Source of the DNA: Streptomyces sp. S3(2020)
GTDB lineage: Bacteria > Actinomycetota > Actinomycetes > Streptomycetales > Streptomycetaceae
Assembly: GCF_013044505.1 (NCBI RefSeq)
Contig: NZ_JABERD010000003.1
Span: 62,001-126,000, forward strand
Length of the DNA: 64,000 nt
Direction: 5' to 3'
In this document: piece by piece, positions 31,721 to 40,622 of the stretch
How the letters are laid out: each line of letters opens with the position of its first letter
How positions within the stretch are numbered: position 1 is the first letter of the stretch
Notes under the pieces: model-generated
Databases searched by the model: none
What the model saw: the letters and a program-made list of their open reading frames with translations, nothing else
What the model was told of the DNA's origin: nothing
Made by a program: the position numbers and the translations under genes

Positions 31721-32611
31721 GTGTCTGTCAGGAAAGCGGGATCATCGCATCGTGCCCGGCTGTCGCGCCGTAAGAAGATACTGGGGCTCGCCGCCATCGG
31801 CGTAACCATCACTACCACCACCATCCTGTCTACCGCCTACGGCGCCTTGCTGCCCGCCGACCCGTCGCCTGTCCTCGACCTGAACACGCGGGAGACCTTC
31901 GATACCGGCGCGCTGATGGCACAGCTCTGCCCTGCCCCCCGCAAGAAGGAATACTGGACGGATGTCACCTACTGGTTCTACGACCCCGTGAGCGGCGCCA
32001 TCGCGGAGGACGAAGCCAAAGGCACCTTCCTGGAGAAATCCAGCGTGGAACTCCACGCCTTCGAGGGCCACTGCGAGTGGCCGGTCACCGAGGTGAAGGA
32101 CGCACTCGGACCAGCTCAGCAGGTCTCACGGCCCATGGTCAACTGCGGGGATCAGGTCACCCTGACCGAGTCGGTGACCCAGAGCTTCTCGACCAGCGAG
32201 ACCTACACCACCTCCGTCTCCGTCGGCGGCGGCTTCGACATCACCGTGATCAAAGATGTGCTCTCGCTCAGCGGCAACGCGGATGTGACCAACTCCTGGT
32301 CGTTCGGGGAGACGAAGACGATCTCCCGCGCGGTGACGATCAGTGTGCCCGCACGAACCAAGGGCCACTTCGAGCGGGTTCCGGTGATCCGCTCCGTGGT
32401 CAGTCAGCCGGTATTCGTCATCGAGAAGAACACGCTGCTGAATCCGGATGGCAAGAAGGGAATCAACGGCTGGGAGGACAGCGGCAGCATCCGGGTCACC
32501 TCGCCCGCGTTCAAGACCACCTCAAAGGCGGACGTGCTGGACGAGAACGACTTTCCCGCGGGCACCATCCGCGCCCAGGACGCCCCGGTCACCTCCGAGG
32601 ACTGCGACTGA
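31721..32611 (+). CDS. Secreted protein with aerolysin/ETX-MTX2-like beta-hairpin region
   Basis: 296 residues from GTG 31721 with AAGGAG six bases upstream. A basic N-terminus and hydrophobic segment (19-40) form a Sec signal with a likely cut after AYGA. The mature protein has four Cys (70, 118, 142, 295). Residues 145-235 are Ser/Thr-rich alternating strands (LTESVTQSFSTSETYTTSVS, then ADVTNSWSFGETKTISRAVT, SVPARTKGHFERVPVIRSVV), the pattern of aerolysin-type pore formers, where a Ser/Thr-rich hairpin inserts into membranes. No enzymatic motif was seen. Fold recognition is by eye only; it could be another secreted beta protein. Flanked on both sides by transposon relics. Confidence 0.55.
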   Translation: MSVRKAGSSHRARLSRRKKILGLAAIGVTITTTTILSTAYGALLPADPSPVLDLNTRETFDTGALMAQLCPAPRKKEYWTDVTYWFYDPVSGAIAEDEAKGTFLEKSSVELHAFEGHCEWPVTEVKDALGPAQQVSRPMVNCGDQVTLTESVTQSFSTSETYTTSVSVGGGFDITVIKDVLSLSGNADVTNSWSFGETKTISRAVTISVPARTKGHFERVPVIRSVVSQPVFVIEKNTLLNPDGKKGINGWEDSGSIRVTSPAFKTTSKADVLDENDFPAGTIRAQDAPVTSEDCD

Positions 32612-32639
32612 TCGGGGCCAGTGTCCTTCAAGGACAGGA

Positions 32640-32960
32640 GAAGGCCCGGCGGTAGACCGTACGTCTCGGCTGTCGCCGGGGGCTTGGTGACGAGTCGGTC
32701 GGCCACCAGATGGCGTGCTGCTCCTTCGGTGATGCCGCTGGCGACCGGTCATCTGGCCGTGAGGACGTTGTCGTGGTGGAGACGGGCGGCGCTGTTCTCC
32801 AAGTGGCGGCAGGCACTGTCTGTCGCACTCGGCTGATCTGTGGACAGGCACAGCCGGTCGGCATCCGCCGCGGCTCCCGCGGCTTCCCGCCGAGCCGGGC
32901 GGCTCAGTACCTTTGGTGACAGAGCCGCCGCGAGGACATCCTTGTTGATCATGGTGACCT
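32640..32960 (-). pseudogene. ISKra4-type transposase C-terminal relic
   Basis: Frames read leftward give TDSACRHLENSAARLHHDNV, a stop, then PVASGITEGAARHLVADRLV. These correspond to the SGV-EGACRHLVKDR region near the C-terminus of ISKra4-group transposases. The rest of the element is missing. It lies just after the secreted protein gene and ends before the GH2 promoter. Confidence 0.5.
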
Positions 32961-33149
32961 CGCCGCACCCGGGCTCTCCGTCGGCGTCCGACGGAGGCCT
33001 GCGGCGACGCCGAGGAATCGGACCTTTCCGTCGTTCATTCCCGGGGCCGACAAAGCGGACCGCAGGTCACAAGCCGGCTTGCCGTCACAGTTCCCGTGTC
33101 GTCTCGTCCCCGAGGCGGACCGGTGGGAGTGGTCAACCTGGTCGCCAAC

Positions 33150-33170
33150 TTTTTTAAATGATAGATTTTC
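33150..33170 (+). promoter_or_regulatory. AT-rich element shared with the GH1 upstream region, copy 1
   Basis: A 21-base element, TTTTTTAAATGATAGATTTT plus C, differs at one position from the copy at 38834-38854. It contains AAAT-GATAG-ATTT, a short inverted repeat. It lies about 113 bases before the GH2 start and stands out in DNA of about 70 percent GC. Likely promoter or operator of the glycosidase unit. Confidence 0.6.
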
Positions 33171-33283
33171 ACAGCTGAAACAACGCGGTCACTCAAGGTG
33201 AGGTCGCCGGGGCGTATCGCGTCCTGCGGGACCGTGTGCGTGTGCCCCTCTATGGCGGTGAGCCGACAACTCATGGAGACCAC

Positions 33284-35734
33284 ATGATCCGCACGTCCTT
33301 CGACGACGGCTGGCAGGTCCGGCCCAAGGTCAACCCGTTCGCCGAACTGTCAGGTCACGTGGTCCCCTTCAGGCCGGTGACGCTCCCGCACGACGCGATG
33401 ATCGATCAGCAGCGCTCGGCCCCGGACGGCGAGATCACGATGGAGGGTGCCGCCGGCGCGTACTTCCCGGGCGGCGTCTTTGAGTACCGCAAGACCTTCT
33501 TCGTGCCCGAGGAGCACAGGGGCAAGCGGATCTTTGTCGAGTTCGAAGGCGTGTACCGCGACGGCACCGTCCACATCAACGGCGCGTACGCGGGCCAACG
33601 GCCGTACGGCTACTCGCACTTCCGCATTGACGCCGATCGATTCCTGCGGTTCGGCGCGGAGAACGAGATTCGGGTCGAGGCCCGTGCTCACCGTGACTCA
33701 CGCTGGTACACGGGCGCGGGAATCTACCGCGGCACCTGGCTGCTCGTCGGAGAGGCCGTCCGTATCGCGCCCGACGGCGTCCAGGTCACCACCCCGGACA
33801 TCGACGACTCGCGTGCCGTGGTCGAGGTCGCGACGAACGTGGCCAACGACTCGATCGAGGTTCGTACGCTCGATGTCGCCACGGAAATACGGGACGCGTC
33901 CGGGGCGGTTGTCGCGAGCGACCTGTCGAAGGTGACGGTGCTGCCCGGTGAGCCGGCGACGGTCCGGCAGCGCCTATACGTTCCCTTCCCGGCCCGGTGG
34001 AGCACCGACACGCCGAGTCTCTACGACTGCCGCGTGGCCCTGAAGGACGTGGACGAGGAGAAGGTCACCTTCGGTATCCGTTCGCTGCGACTCGACCCGG
34101 TCCGGGGACTGCGACTCAACGGCGAGACCGTGAAGCTGCGGGGCGCCTGCGTCCATCACGACAACGGCGTCCTCGGCGCGGCGACCTACGCCAGAGCCGA
34201 AGAGCGGCGGGTGGAGATCCTCAAGGACGCCGGGTTCAACGCGATCCGTATCTCCCACCAGCCGATGAGTAAAGCAATGCTGGACGCCTGCGACCGCCTC
34301 GGCATGCTCGTCGTGGACGAGGCGTTCGACGTGTGGACGTCCGGCAAGAGCGAGTTCGACTACAGCCTGAACTTCCCGGAGTGGTGGGAACGCGACGTCG
34401 AGGCGATGGTCGCCAAGGACTTCAACCACCCCAGCGTCGTCATGTACTCGATCGGCAACGAGATCCCTGAGACCGGTTCGCCCTTCGGCGCGGTGTGGGG
34501 ACGCAGGCTCGCCGAGAAGGTCCGCGCCCTGGACGCCACGCGTTACGTCACCAACGCCGTCAACGGCATGCTCGCCGTGATGTCCGAGCTGGGCGCCCTC
34601 CAGCAGCAGGCACTGGAACAGGCCGCGGAGGACGGCGCCGGCATCAACACCCTGATGGCGGACGCGGGCGACGCGATGAACGCGGTCAGCTCCTCCGGGC
34701 TGGTCAGCGAGCGCACGGCCGAATCCTTCGCCGCTCTCGACGTGGCCGGCATGAATTACGCCGACGCCCGCTACGCCCTGGACCGCGACCTGTTTCCGAG
34801 CCGGATCATCCTCGGCACCGAGACGTTCCCTACCCGTATCGCAGGCAACTGGCGGCTGGTGAAGGAGCACGGTCATGTCATCGGTGACTTCACCTGGACC
34901 GGCTGGGACTACCTGGGCGAGGTCGGCATCGGCCAGCCCCAGTACCTCACCGAGGACACCCCCCGGCCGGCGCACAACGCGCCCTACCCGCACCTCGTGG
35001 CAGGGTGCGGCGACATCGACATCACCGGGCATCGCCGGCCCGCCTCCTACTACCGTGAGATCGTCTTCGGCCTGCGGGCCGAGCCGTACATCGCGGTTCG
35101 CCGTCCGGAGCACCACGGCAAAACCTGGGCAGGTTCGCCGTGGGCCTGGAGCGATGCGGTCTCCAGTTGGACCTGGCCCGGCTTCGAGGGCAGACCGGTC
35201 ACGGTCGAGGTCTACAGCGACGCGGACGAAGTCGAACTGGTGGGCAACGGAAACTCCTTCGGGCGACGGCCGGTGGGTGCTGAGCACCGCTTCCGCACCG
35301 AGTTCGAGATCGTCTACGTGCCCGGGGAACTGGTCGCCGTCGCCTACCGGGACGGTGTGGAGACCGGCCGCACCAGCCTGCGGTGGGCCAATGGGCCTGT
35401 ACGGCTGACCGCCGAGGCCGACCGTGAGGTCATCCGCGCGACGGGCGGGGACCTGGCCTTCGTCACCCTGACCCTCACCGACGAGCGGGGCACCTGCCAC
35501 ACCGGCGCCGATCGCCTGATCAGCGTCGAGGTGTCCGGAGCCGGGGAGCTGATCGGCTTCGGCAGCGCAGCCCCGTCGACCGAGGAACGGTTCGACACCA
35601 CGGAACGCCACACGTACGAGGGGCGCGCGCTGGCCGTCCTGCGACCCACCTCCAGCGGAAAGATCCGTCTCACCGCAACCGCTCCGGGATGTGATCCGGT
35701 GGAGGTCGTCGTCACGGCCGAACAGCAGCCGTAG
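33284..35734 (+). CDS. GH2 beta-galactosidase-type glycoside hydrolase
   Basis: 816 residues from ATG 33284 (GGAG seven bases upstream). No signal peptide, so cytoplasmic. The jelly-roll sugar-binding domain (1-180: GGVFEYRKTFFVPEEHRGKR, WYTGAGIYR) is followed by the immunoglobulin-like domain and a TIM barrel. Catalytic acid/base Glu393 is in VMYSIGNEIPE and the likely nucleophile Glu513 in LGTETFPT. Two C-terminal beta domains follow. The family releases galactose, glucuronate or mannose from beta-linked saccharides. It is followed by a six-hairpin glycosidase gene 26 bases later, forming an operon, and preceded by the shared AT-rich element. Confidence 0.92.
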   Translation: MIRTSFDDGWQVRPKVNPFAELSGHVVPFRPVTLPHDAMIDQQRSAPDGEITMEGAAGAYFPGGVFEYRKTFFVPEEHRGKRIFVEFEGVYRDGTVHINGAYAGQRPYGYSHFRIDADRFLRFGAENEIRVEARAHRDSRWYTGAGIYRGTWLLVGEAVRIAPDGVQVTTPDIDDSRAVVEVATNVANDSIEVRTLDVATEIRDASGAVVASDLSKVTVLPGEPATVRQRLYVPFPARWSTDTPSLYDCRVALKDVDEEKVTFGIRSLRLDPVRGLRLNGETVKLRGACVHHDNGVLGAATYARAEERRVEILKDAGFNAIRISHQPMSKAMLDACDRLGMLVVDEAFDVWTSGKSEFDYSLNFPEWWERDVEAMVAKDFNHPSVVMYSIGNEIPETGSPFGAVWGRRLAEKVRALDATRYVTNAVNGMLAVMSELGALQQQALEQAAEDGAGINTLMADAGDAMNAVSSSGLVSERTAESFAALDVAGMNYADARYALDRDLFPSRIILGTETFPTRIAGNWRLVKEHGHVIGDFTWTGWDYLGEVGIGQPQYLTEDTPRPAHNAPYPHLVAGCGDIDITGHRRPASYYREIVFGLRAEPYIAVRRPEHHGKTWAGSPWAWSDAVSSWTWPGFEGRPVTVEVYSDADEVELVGNGNSFGRRPVGAEHRFRTEFEIVYVPGELVAVAYRDGVETGRTSLRWANGPVRLTAEADREVIRATGGDLAFVTLTLTDERGTCHTGADRLISVEVSGAGELIGFGSAAPSTEERFDTTERHTYEGRALAVLRPTSSGKIRLTATAPGCDPVEVVVTAEQQP

Positions 35735-35760
35735 AACCACCACTACCAGGAACTGTGACC

Positions 35761-37878
35761 ATGATCGACCGTGAGTCCCTTGTCCGCCGCCACTCCGTCG
35801 AGATCACCCGACCCGATTCCTCTCATGTCCTGACAGTCGGCAACGGTGACTTCGCGTACACCGCCGACATCACCGGCATGCAGACGTTCACCTCCTATCA
35901 CGACCCGTCCGCGGCCCTCGCCGAGCAGCGCCTCGCCGTCCCCAGCGCGACGCTGTCGAACTGGGGATGGCACTCGATGCCCAACCCCGACGAGTTCGTC
36001 CTCGATGACGCCATGTCGACTTATGAGACGGCACGTGGCCCGGTCCGGTACCCGGACAAGTTCGACGTCGCCTCGATGAGGGGCGGCGAGGTGGCGGAGG
36101 AGTTCCGCGCCGGAGCCTGGCTGCACATGAACCCGCACCGGATCGACCTCGGACGGGTCGGACTGTGTCTGCGCCCCGCCCCCGGCGCCGCGCCCGAGAC
36201 GGACCCGGAGGTGCTCACGAACCCCCGCCAGCGACTTGACCTGTGGTCGGGCACGATCAACAGCAGCTTCGAGTACGCCGGTCAGGAGGTGCGGGTCACC
36301 ACGGTCGCCCACCCGCACCACGCACAGGTCGCCTTCCGTGTCGAATCGGAGCTGCTGGCGTGCGGTCTCGCTGGGGTGGTCCTGAGATTCCCCTACGCCA
36401 GTGACAGCTTCTTCCAGACCTCCGACTGGACGTCCTCCGACCGGCACGAGTCGACACTGGAGCGGCTGGGGCAGCGAGCGGCCAGGATCCAGCGCGTGCT
36501 GGACGACACGACCTACGCGGTACGGCTCGACTGGACCGAGGGCTCGCTGGCCGCGACCGAGGTGCCTCACGAGTTCGAGGTGTCCGGTTCGGCGAACAGG
36601 CTCGAGCTTGTGGTCGACTTCGCTCCTGACGGCGAGCCTGCGGGCGGCACGTTCGAGACCGTGGCCAGCACGGCCTCGGCCTGGTGGCGCGACTTCTGGA
36701 CCTCGGGTGCCGCCGTCGACTTCACGGGCAGCACCGACCCGCGGGCGGCGGAGCTGGAACGGCGCGTCGTGCTGTCGCAGTATCAGACGGCCGTGAACAA
36801 CTCCGGCTCCCTCCCGCCCCAGGAGTCGGGACTCGTCGCCAACTCCTGGTTCGGCAAGTTCCATCTGGAGATGCACTGGTGGCACGCGGCTCACTTCGCG
36901 GCCTGGGGGCGCCCCGAACTGCTCGCCCGCAGCATGGACTGGTATCTGTCCATCCTCGGCTCTGCGCGCGAAACGGCCCAGCGGCAGTGCTACGAGGGCG
37001 CTCGCTGGCCCAAGCACGTCGGCCCGGACGGCCGGGAAAGCCCCTCGGACATCGGCGCCTTGCTCGTCTGGCAGCAGCCCCATCCCCTCTATCTGCTCGA
37101 ACTGCTCTACCGCAGCAGGCACGAGGACCAGCGGGCGAAGTTGGTCAGCCGGTTCGCCGAACTCGTCGACGAGACGGCTCGGTTCATGGCTTCCTTCGTG
37201 GAGGAGCGCGACAGCACTTACCACCTGCCCGCGCCCGTGATGCCCGCGCAGGAGTTCTACGACGCCCGGACCACCGAGGACCCCACCTTCGAACTCGCCT
37301 ACTGGTGGTACGGGTTGGAGATTGCCCAGTCCTGGCGCGAGCGCCTCGGCCTGGAACGTGACAAGCGGTGGCAACACGTCCAGGACCACCTGGCCGCGCC
37401 GCACCAGGATCCGGAGCGCGGGACGTACACGGCGATCGCGACCGAGCCCTATCTTCGCCGCGACGACCACCCCTCGATGCTGTTCGCCCTAGGTGTCGTC
37501 CCCGCCGGTCCGCTCATCGACGCGGGCACGATGGAGGCAACGCTGCTCGATGTTCTTGACGACTGGCAGTGGGAGTCCGCATGGGGCTGGGACTTCCCGG
37601 CCGTGGCCATGACCGCCACCCGAGTGGGGCGCCCGGACCTCGCCGTGGACGCCCTGCTCATGGACACACCGAAGAACACGTACTCGCTGGTCGGCCACAA
37701 CCCGCAGTTCGGCAGCGCCCTGCCGCTGTACAACGCGGCCAACGGCGGTCTGCTCGCTGCTGTGTCCCTCATGGCGGCCGGTTGGGACTCCACAGACGCC
37801 GCCGGTACCGAATGCCCGGGCTTTCCGCGCGATGGCAGCTGGCAGGTCCGGCACGAGGGCTTCACCGTCTGGCCCTGA
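35761..37878 (+). CDS. Six-hairpin (alpha/alpha)6 glycosidase, GH65-like
   Basis: 705 residues from ATG 35761 (AGGA nine bases upstream; a GTG two codons earlier is too close). The N-terminal beta-sandwich (VLTVGNGDFAYTADITGMQT) and a catalytic toroid (NSWFGKFHLEMHWWHAAHFA, CYEGARWPKHVGPDGRESPS, LLVWQQPHPLYLLELLYRSR) match proteins often annotated as GH65-related or six-hairpin hydrolases. A catalytic acid is not certain; Glu residues in FHLEMHWW and CYEGARW are candidates. Likely cytoplasmic partner of the GH2 enzyme, acting on the same oligosaccharide. Specificity unknown. A strong terminator follows. Confidence 0.8.
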   Translation: MIDRESLVRRHSVEITRPDSSHVLTVGNGDFAYTADITGMQTFTSYHDPSAALAEQRLAVPSATLSNWGWHSMPNPDEFVLDDAMSTYETARGPVRYPDKFDVASMRGGEVAEEFRAGAWLHMNPHRIDLGRVGLCLRPAPGAAPETDPEVLTNPRQRLDLWSGTINSSFEYAGQEVRVTTVAHPHHAQVAFRVESELLACGLAGVVLRFPYASDSFFQTSDWTSSDRHESTLERLGQRAARIQRVLDDTTYAVRLDWTEGSLAATEVPHEFEVSGSANRLELVVDFAPDGEPAGGTFETVASTASAWWRDFWTSGAAVDFTGSTDPRAAELERRVVLSQYQTAVNNSGSLPPQESGLVANSWFGKFHLEMHWWHAAHFAAWGRPELLARSMDWYLSILGSARETAQRQCYEGARWPKHVGPDGRESPSDIGALLVWQQPHPLYLLELLYRSRHEDQRAKLVSRFAELVDETARFMASFVEERDSTYHLPAPVMPAQEFYDARTTEDPTFELAYWWYGLEIAQSWRERLGLERDKRWQHVQDHLAAPHQDPERGTYTAIATEPYLRRDDHPSMLFALGVVPAGPLIDAGTMEATLLDVLDDWQWESAWGWDFPAVAMTATRVGRPDLAVDALLMDTPKNTYSLVGHNPQFGSALPLYNAANGGLLAAVSLMAAGWDSTDAAGTECPGFPRDGSWQVRHEGFTVWP

Positions 37879-37977
37879 CGGACCGGACCGGCCGTCGGTG
37901 AGACGGCCCGGAGATCTCGGAGCGGCTGGGCGGGCGCCGGTTCCCTGACGAAACCGGTTCCCTGCCGCTCTGAGGTG

Positions 37978-38022
37978 GCGGGGCGGCCCGCGCCACACAC
38001 AGGGTGGCGCGGGCCGCCCCGC
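37978..38022. terminator. Strong hairpin terminator after the GH2/six-hairpin operon
   Basis: A perfect 19-base stem (37978-37996 with 38004-38022; arm GCGGGGCGGCCCGCGCCAC) closes a seven-base loop, about 100 bases after the operon's last stop and 94 bases before the TetR start. There is no U-tract, as is usual in Streptomyces. Confidence 0.8.
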
Positions 38023-38116
38023 TGTACCTTCATGCCGGCGGCGAGCGACCGCAGAGGCGCAACGGCGCAGGCCCACGCCGACTCGCCGACGAAAACGGTG
38101 AAGTACGGTCTGTCCG

Positions 38117-38728
38117 GTGACGAACCAGCGAAAGCCACGAGGTCCGTATCGCAAGAGCGCGGAGCGCCGGGAACAGATTCTCGAGGCTGCCTACGAAGCC
38201 ATCGACGAGCACGGAGAGCGAGCCTCACTCCAGGACATTGCCGACCGGGTCGGGGTGACACAGCCGGCGCTGACCTACTATTTCCCCACGCGTGACGAAC
38301 TGCTTCTCGCGGTTCTGGACCGGCGAGATGTGGTGGGTAAGGCCTTCGCCGACGAGGGCCGGACCATGATCGATGGCATGGTGGCGAGCACGCGCCACAC
38401 CACCGACCATCCGGGCCTGGCCAAGCTGTACGTCACACTCTCCGCGGCGGCCACGGATCCTGAGAGCCCGGCGCACAGCTATTTCACCGAGCGCTACCGG
38501 AACCTCGCGGGCGAGATCACCCAGTATGTTCAGCAGCAGCAGCGCGACGGTGAGGTCCGGGCCGACGAACCTGCCGGCCACCTGGCCAGGACATTGCTCG
38601 CGGTGCTGGACGGCCTGCAGGTCCAGTGGATGCACGACCCTTCGGTGGACATCGCCGCGATCGCGGAGACGTTCACGCGGATGCTGCTGCCTTCGACCGG
38701 CACGGGGGAGTCGGAAGTGGCCGGCTGA
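38117..38728 (+). CDS. TetR-family transcriptional regulator
   Basis: 203 residues from GTG 38117, without a clear ribosome site. The helix-turn-helix is at about residues 18-62 (RREQILEAAYEAIDEHGERA, VGVTQPALTYYFPTRDELL). A C-terminal ligand domain follows, with SYFTERYRNLAGEITQYVQQ near the middle and LLAVLDGLQVQWMHDPSVDI near its end; this is the type often seen beside glycosidase genes in actinobacteria. It sits between two glycosidase units that share a 21-base upstream element, so it is a candidate regulator of both. The ligand may be an oligosaccharide or aglycone. Confidence 0.88.
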   Translation: MTNQRKPRGPYRKSAERREQILEAAYEAIDEHGERASLQDIADRVGVTQPALTYYFPTRDELLLAVLDRRDVVGKAFADEGRTMIDGMVASTRHTTDHPGLAKLYVTLSAAATDPESPAHSYFTERYRNLAGEITQYVQQQQRDGEVRADEPAGHLARTLLAVLDGLQVQWMHDPSVDIAAIAETFTRMLLPSTGTGESEVAG

Positions 38729-38833
38729 CCGGGCTCGACGGTTGCTTGCCTCGGCGGGCGGCGCGTGCAGCGCGCCCCGGCTCCCCGTGCGGGCGGAGCC
38801 TTTGTACTCCGGGCGCGGAGGCTGGCCCTGAAG

Positions 38834-38854
38834 TTTTTTAGATGATAGATTTTC
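38834..38854 (+). promoter_or_regulatory. AT-rich element shared with the GH2 upstream region, copy 2
   Basis: TTTTTTAGATGATAGATTTT plus C matches the 33150-33170 copy at 20 of 21 positions. It lies 391 bases before the GH1 start. The 500 bases between the TetR stop and GH1 hold no gene that I can recognise, so the transcript may have a long leader or some sequence there may be degenerate. Confidence 0.6.
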
Positions 38855-39245
38855 GGCCGGAGGACGCTCCCACGGGTCTTGGTTTTCTCTCGGGGCGATC
38901 TACTCGCGGCCGGGGGCGGGATCCGCTCGGCCGGTAACACGAGCTGGTATCCACGACCTGGCGCGAAGGATGTCGTCGCGCTCAGGAGCGGGTCTCCGAC
39001 CACCCGGCCGTTCGACAAGGCGGGCGCGGCCTGCACGGGGTCGGACGCAAGGTCCGCCCGAGGTCCGCCGTCACAAGGCCGGGCCCGACCACGAGCGATC
39101 CCGCGTCGGCGAGTCGACCATCGTCGACGCACGCGGGATGCGACCCCGCGCGGACGCTGTCGCATCCATCCTGGCGTCCGTACCCGCACTTCCCCGGCGT
39201 CCCTGTGTCCACCGACCACCTGACCGCGAGCCTGGAGGCGATCCG

Positions 39246-40448
39246 ATGAGCCGCAACCCCGACCTTCGCCACGACTTCCTGTGGGGTGCGTCCACCTCAC
39301 CGCACCAGATCGAGGGGAACAACCTCAACAGCGACTGGTGGCGCACGGAACACCAGAACGAAGGCCGCCTGGAGCCCAGCGGCGACGCGTGCGACAGCTA
39401 CCACCGCTACGGCGAGGACATGCGGCTGCTGGCAGACGCGGGTCTGAACGCCTACCGGTTCGGCATCGAGTGGGCGCGCGTCGAACCGGAGCCCGGAGAG
39501 TTCTCGCGGGCCGAGCTCGCCCACTACCGCCGCATGATCGACACGGCGCGCGGCCTCGGCCTCGAACCCGTCGTCACCCTGCACCACTTCACCGGCCCTC
39601 GCTGGTTCGCCGACGAGGGTGGATGGGCGAGCCCGACCGCCGTCGACCGGTTCACCGCGTACGTCGAGCGCGTCTGCGGCATCCTCCACGACGTCACCTG
39701 GGTCTGCACCATCAACGAGCCCAACATCCTGGCCATGATGAGCGGTATGGCGGCGGCGATGGCCCAGGGCGTGGATCTCAACCTCGGCGCCGACGTCCGG
39801 ATGCCCACCCCTGACCAGGACATCGGGGAGACCCTCGTGCGCGCGCACCGGGCCGCCGTGGGCGTCGTGCGCGAGCGCACCTCGGCAAAGGTCGGATGGA
39901 CCGTGGCGCAGCAGTCCCTGGTTCCCGCGCCCGGCAGCGAGAAGATCTACGCCGACCTACGGTGGGCCTGGGAGGATCTCTACCACCACGGGGCCCGCGG
40001 GGACGACTTCCTGGGGGTGCAGTCGTACACCAGCCAGACGGTGGACGAGAACGGCATCGTTCCCGTGCCCCAGAGTCCCGACAACACCCAGACCGGCTGG
40101 GCGTATCGGCCCGACGCGCTCGGCATCGCGCTGCGGCACGCCTGGGAGGCCACCGAAGGGATCCCGTTGCTGGTCACCGAGAACGGCATCGCCACCTCCG
40201 ACGACACTCGCCGGATCGCCTATACGGCCGAGGCGCTGAGGCACTTGTACGGAGCCGTCGCCGAGGGCATCGACGTCCGCGGGTACCTGCACTGGTCGGC
40301 ACTGGACAACTTCGAATGGGGTAACTGGGCGCCGACGTTCGGGCTGATAGCCGTCGACCGTGAGACGTTCGGGCGCACGCCCAAGCCGAGTCTTTCCTGG
40401 CTCGGCGGTGTCGCCCGCAACGGCGGCATTCTGGAAGCCAGGGCCTGA
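39246..40448 (+). CDS. GH1 beta-glucosidase-type glycoside hydrolase
   Basis: 400 residues from ATG 39246 (GGAGG upstream). No signal peptide. Family motifs run in order: FLWGASTSPHQIEGN, YRFGIEWARVEPEPGEF, WVCTINEPNILAMMSG with acid/base Glu158, LLVTENGIA with nucleophile Glu312, and GYLHWSALDNFEWGNWAPTF. Length is slightly short for GH1 (about 440) but the barrel appears complete. It should release glucose or another equatorial sugar from beta-glycosides in the cytoplasm. Convergent with the LacI gene; a small hairpin (40456-40476, GGCTGCC/GGCAGCC) lies just after its stop. Confidence 0.92.
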   Translation: MSRNPDLRHDFLWGASTSPHQIEGNNLNSDWWRTEHQNEGRLEPSGDACDSYHRYGEDMRLLADAGLNAYRFGIEWARVEPEPGEFSRAELAHYRRMIDTARGLGLEPVVTLHHFTGPRWFADEGGWASPTAVDRFTAYVERVCGILHDVTWVCTINEPNILAMMSGMAAAMAQGVDLNLGADVRMPTPDQDIGETLVRAHRAAVGVVRERTSAKVGWTVAQQSLVPAPGSEKIYADLRWAWEDLYHHGARGDDFLGVQSYTSQTVDENGIVPVPQSPDNTQTGWAYRPDALGIALRHAWEATEGIPLLVTENGIATSDDTRRIAYTAEALRHLYGAVAEGIDVRGYLHWSALDNFEWGNWAPTFGLIAVDRETFGRTPKPSLSWLGGVARNGGILEARA

Positions 40449-40622
40449 GGGCGAGGGCTGCCTGCGGCTGGCAGCCATCGTCGGGTGCCGGAAGGGTCGG
40501 ACGAGGTCATCCCGCTCTCCCGGACGGCGACGGAGGCCGGCCGCGCCCGGAAGTGCAGACGCCCAGACCGCAGTGCACGGCTCCGGCTCCGACGTGCAGG
40601 CGAGTTGGTCAACCGGACGGGG

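Noticed and set aside
31698..31721. Eight-codon leader peptide (MSAKCKEF) just before the secreted protein
   Set aside because: Its stop overlaps the GTG start, but its only ribosome-like site would be poor and the AAGGAG inside it is the site for the main gene, so it is probably fortuitous.
35743..37470. 575-residue leftward open frame opposite the six-hairpin glycosidase
   Set aside because: Antisense shadow; the sense product has family similarity and an operon context.
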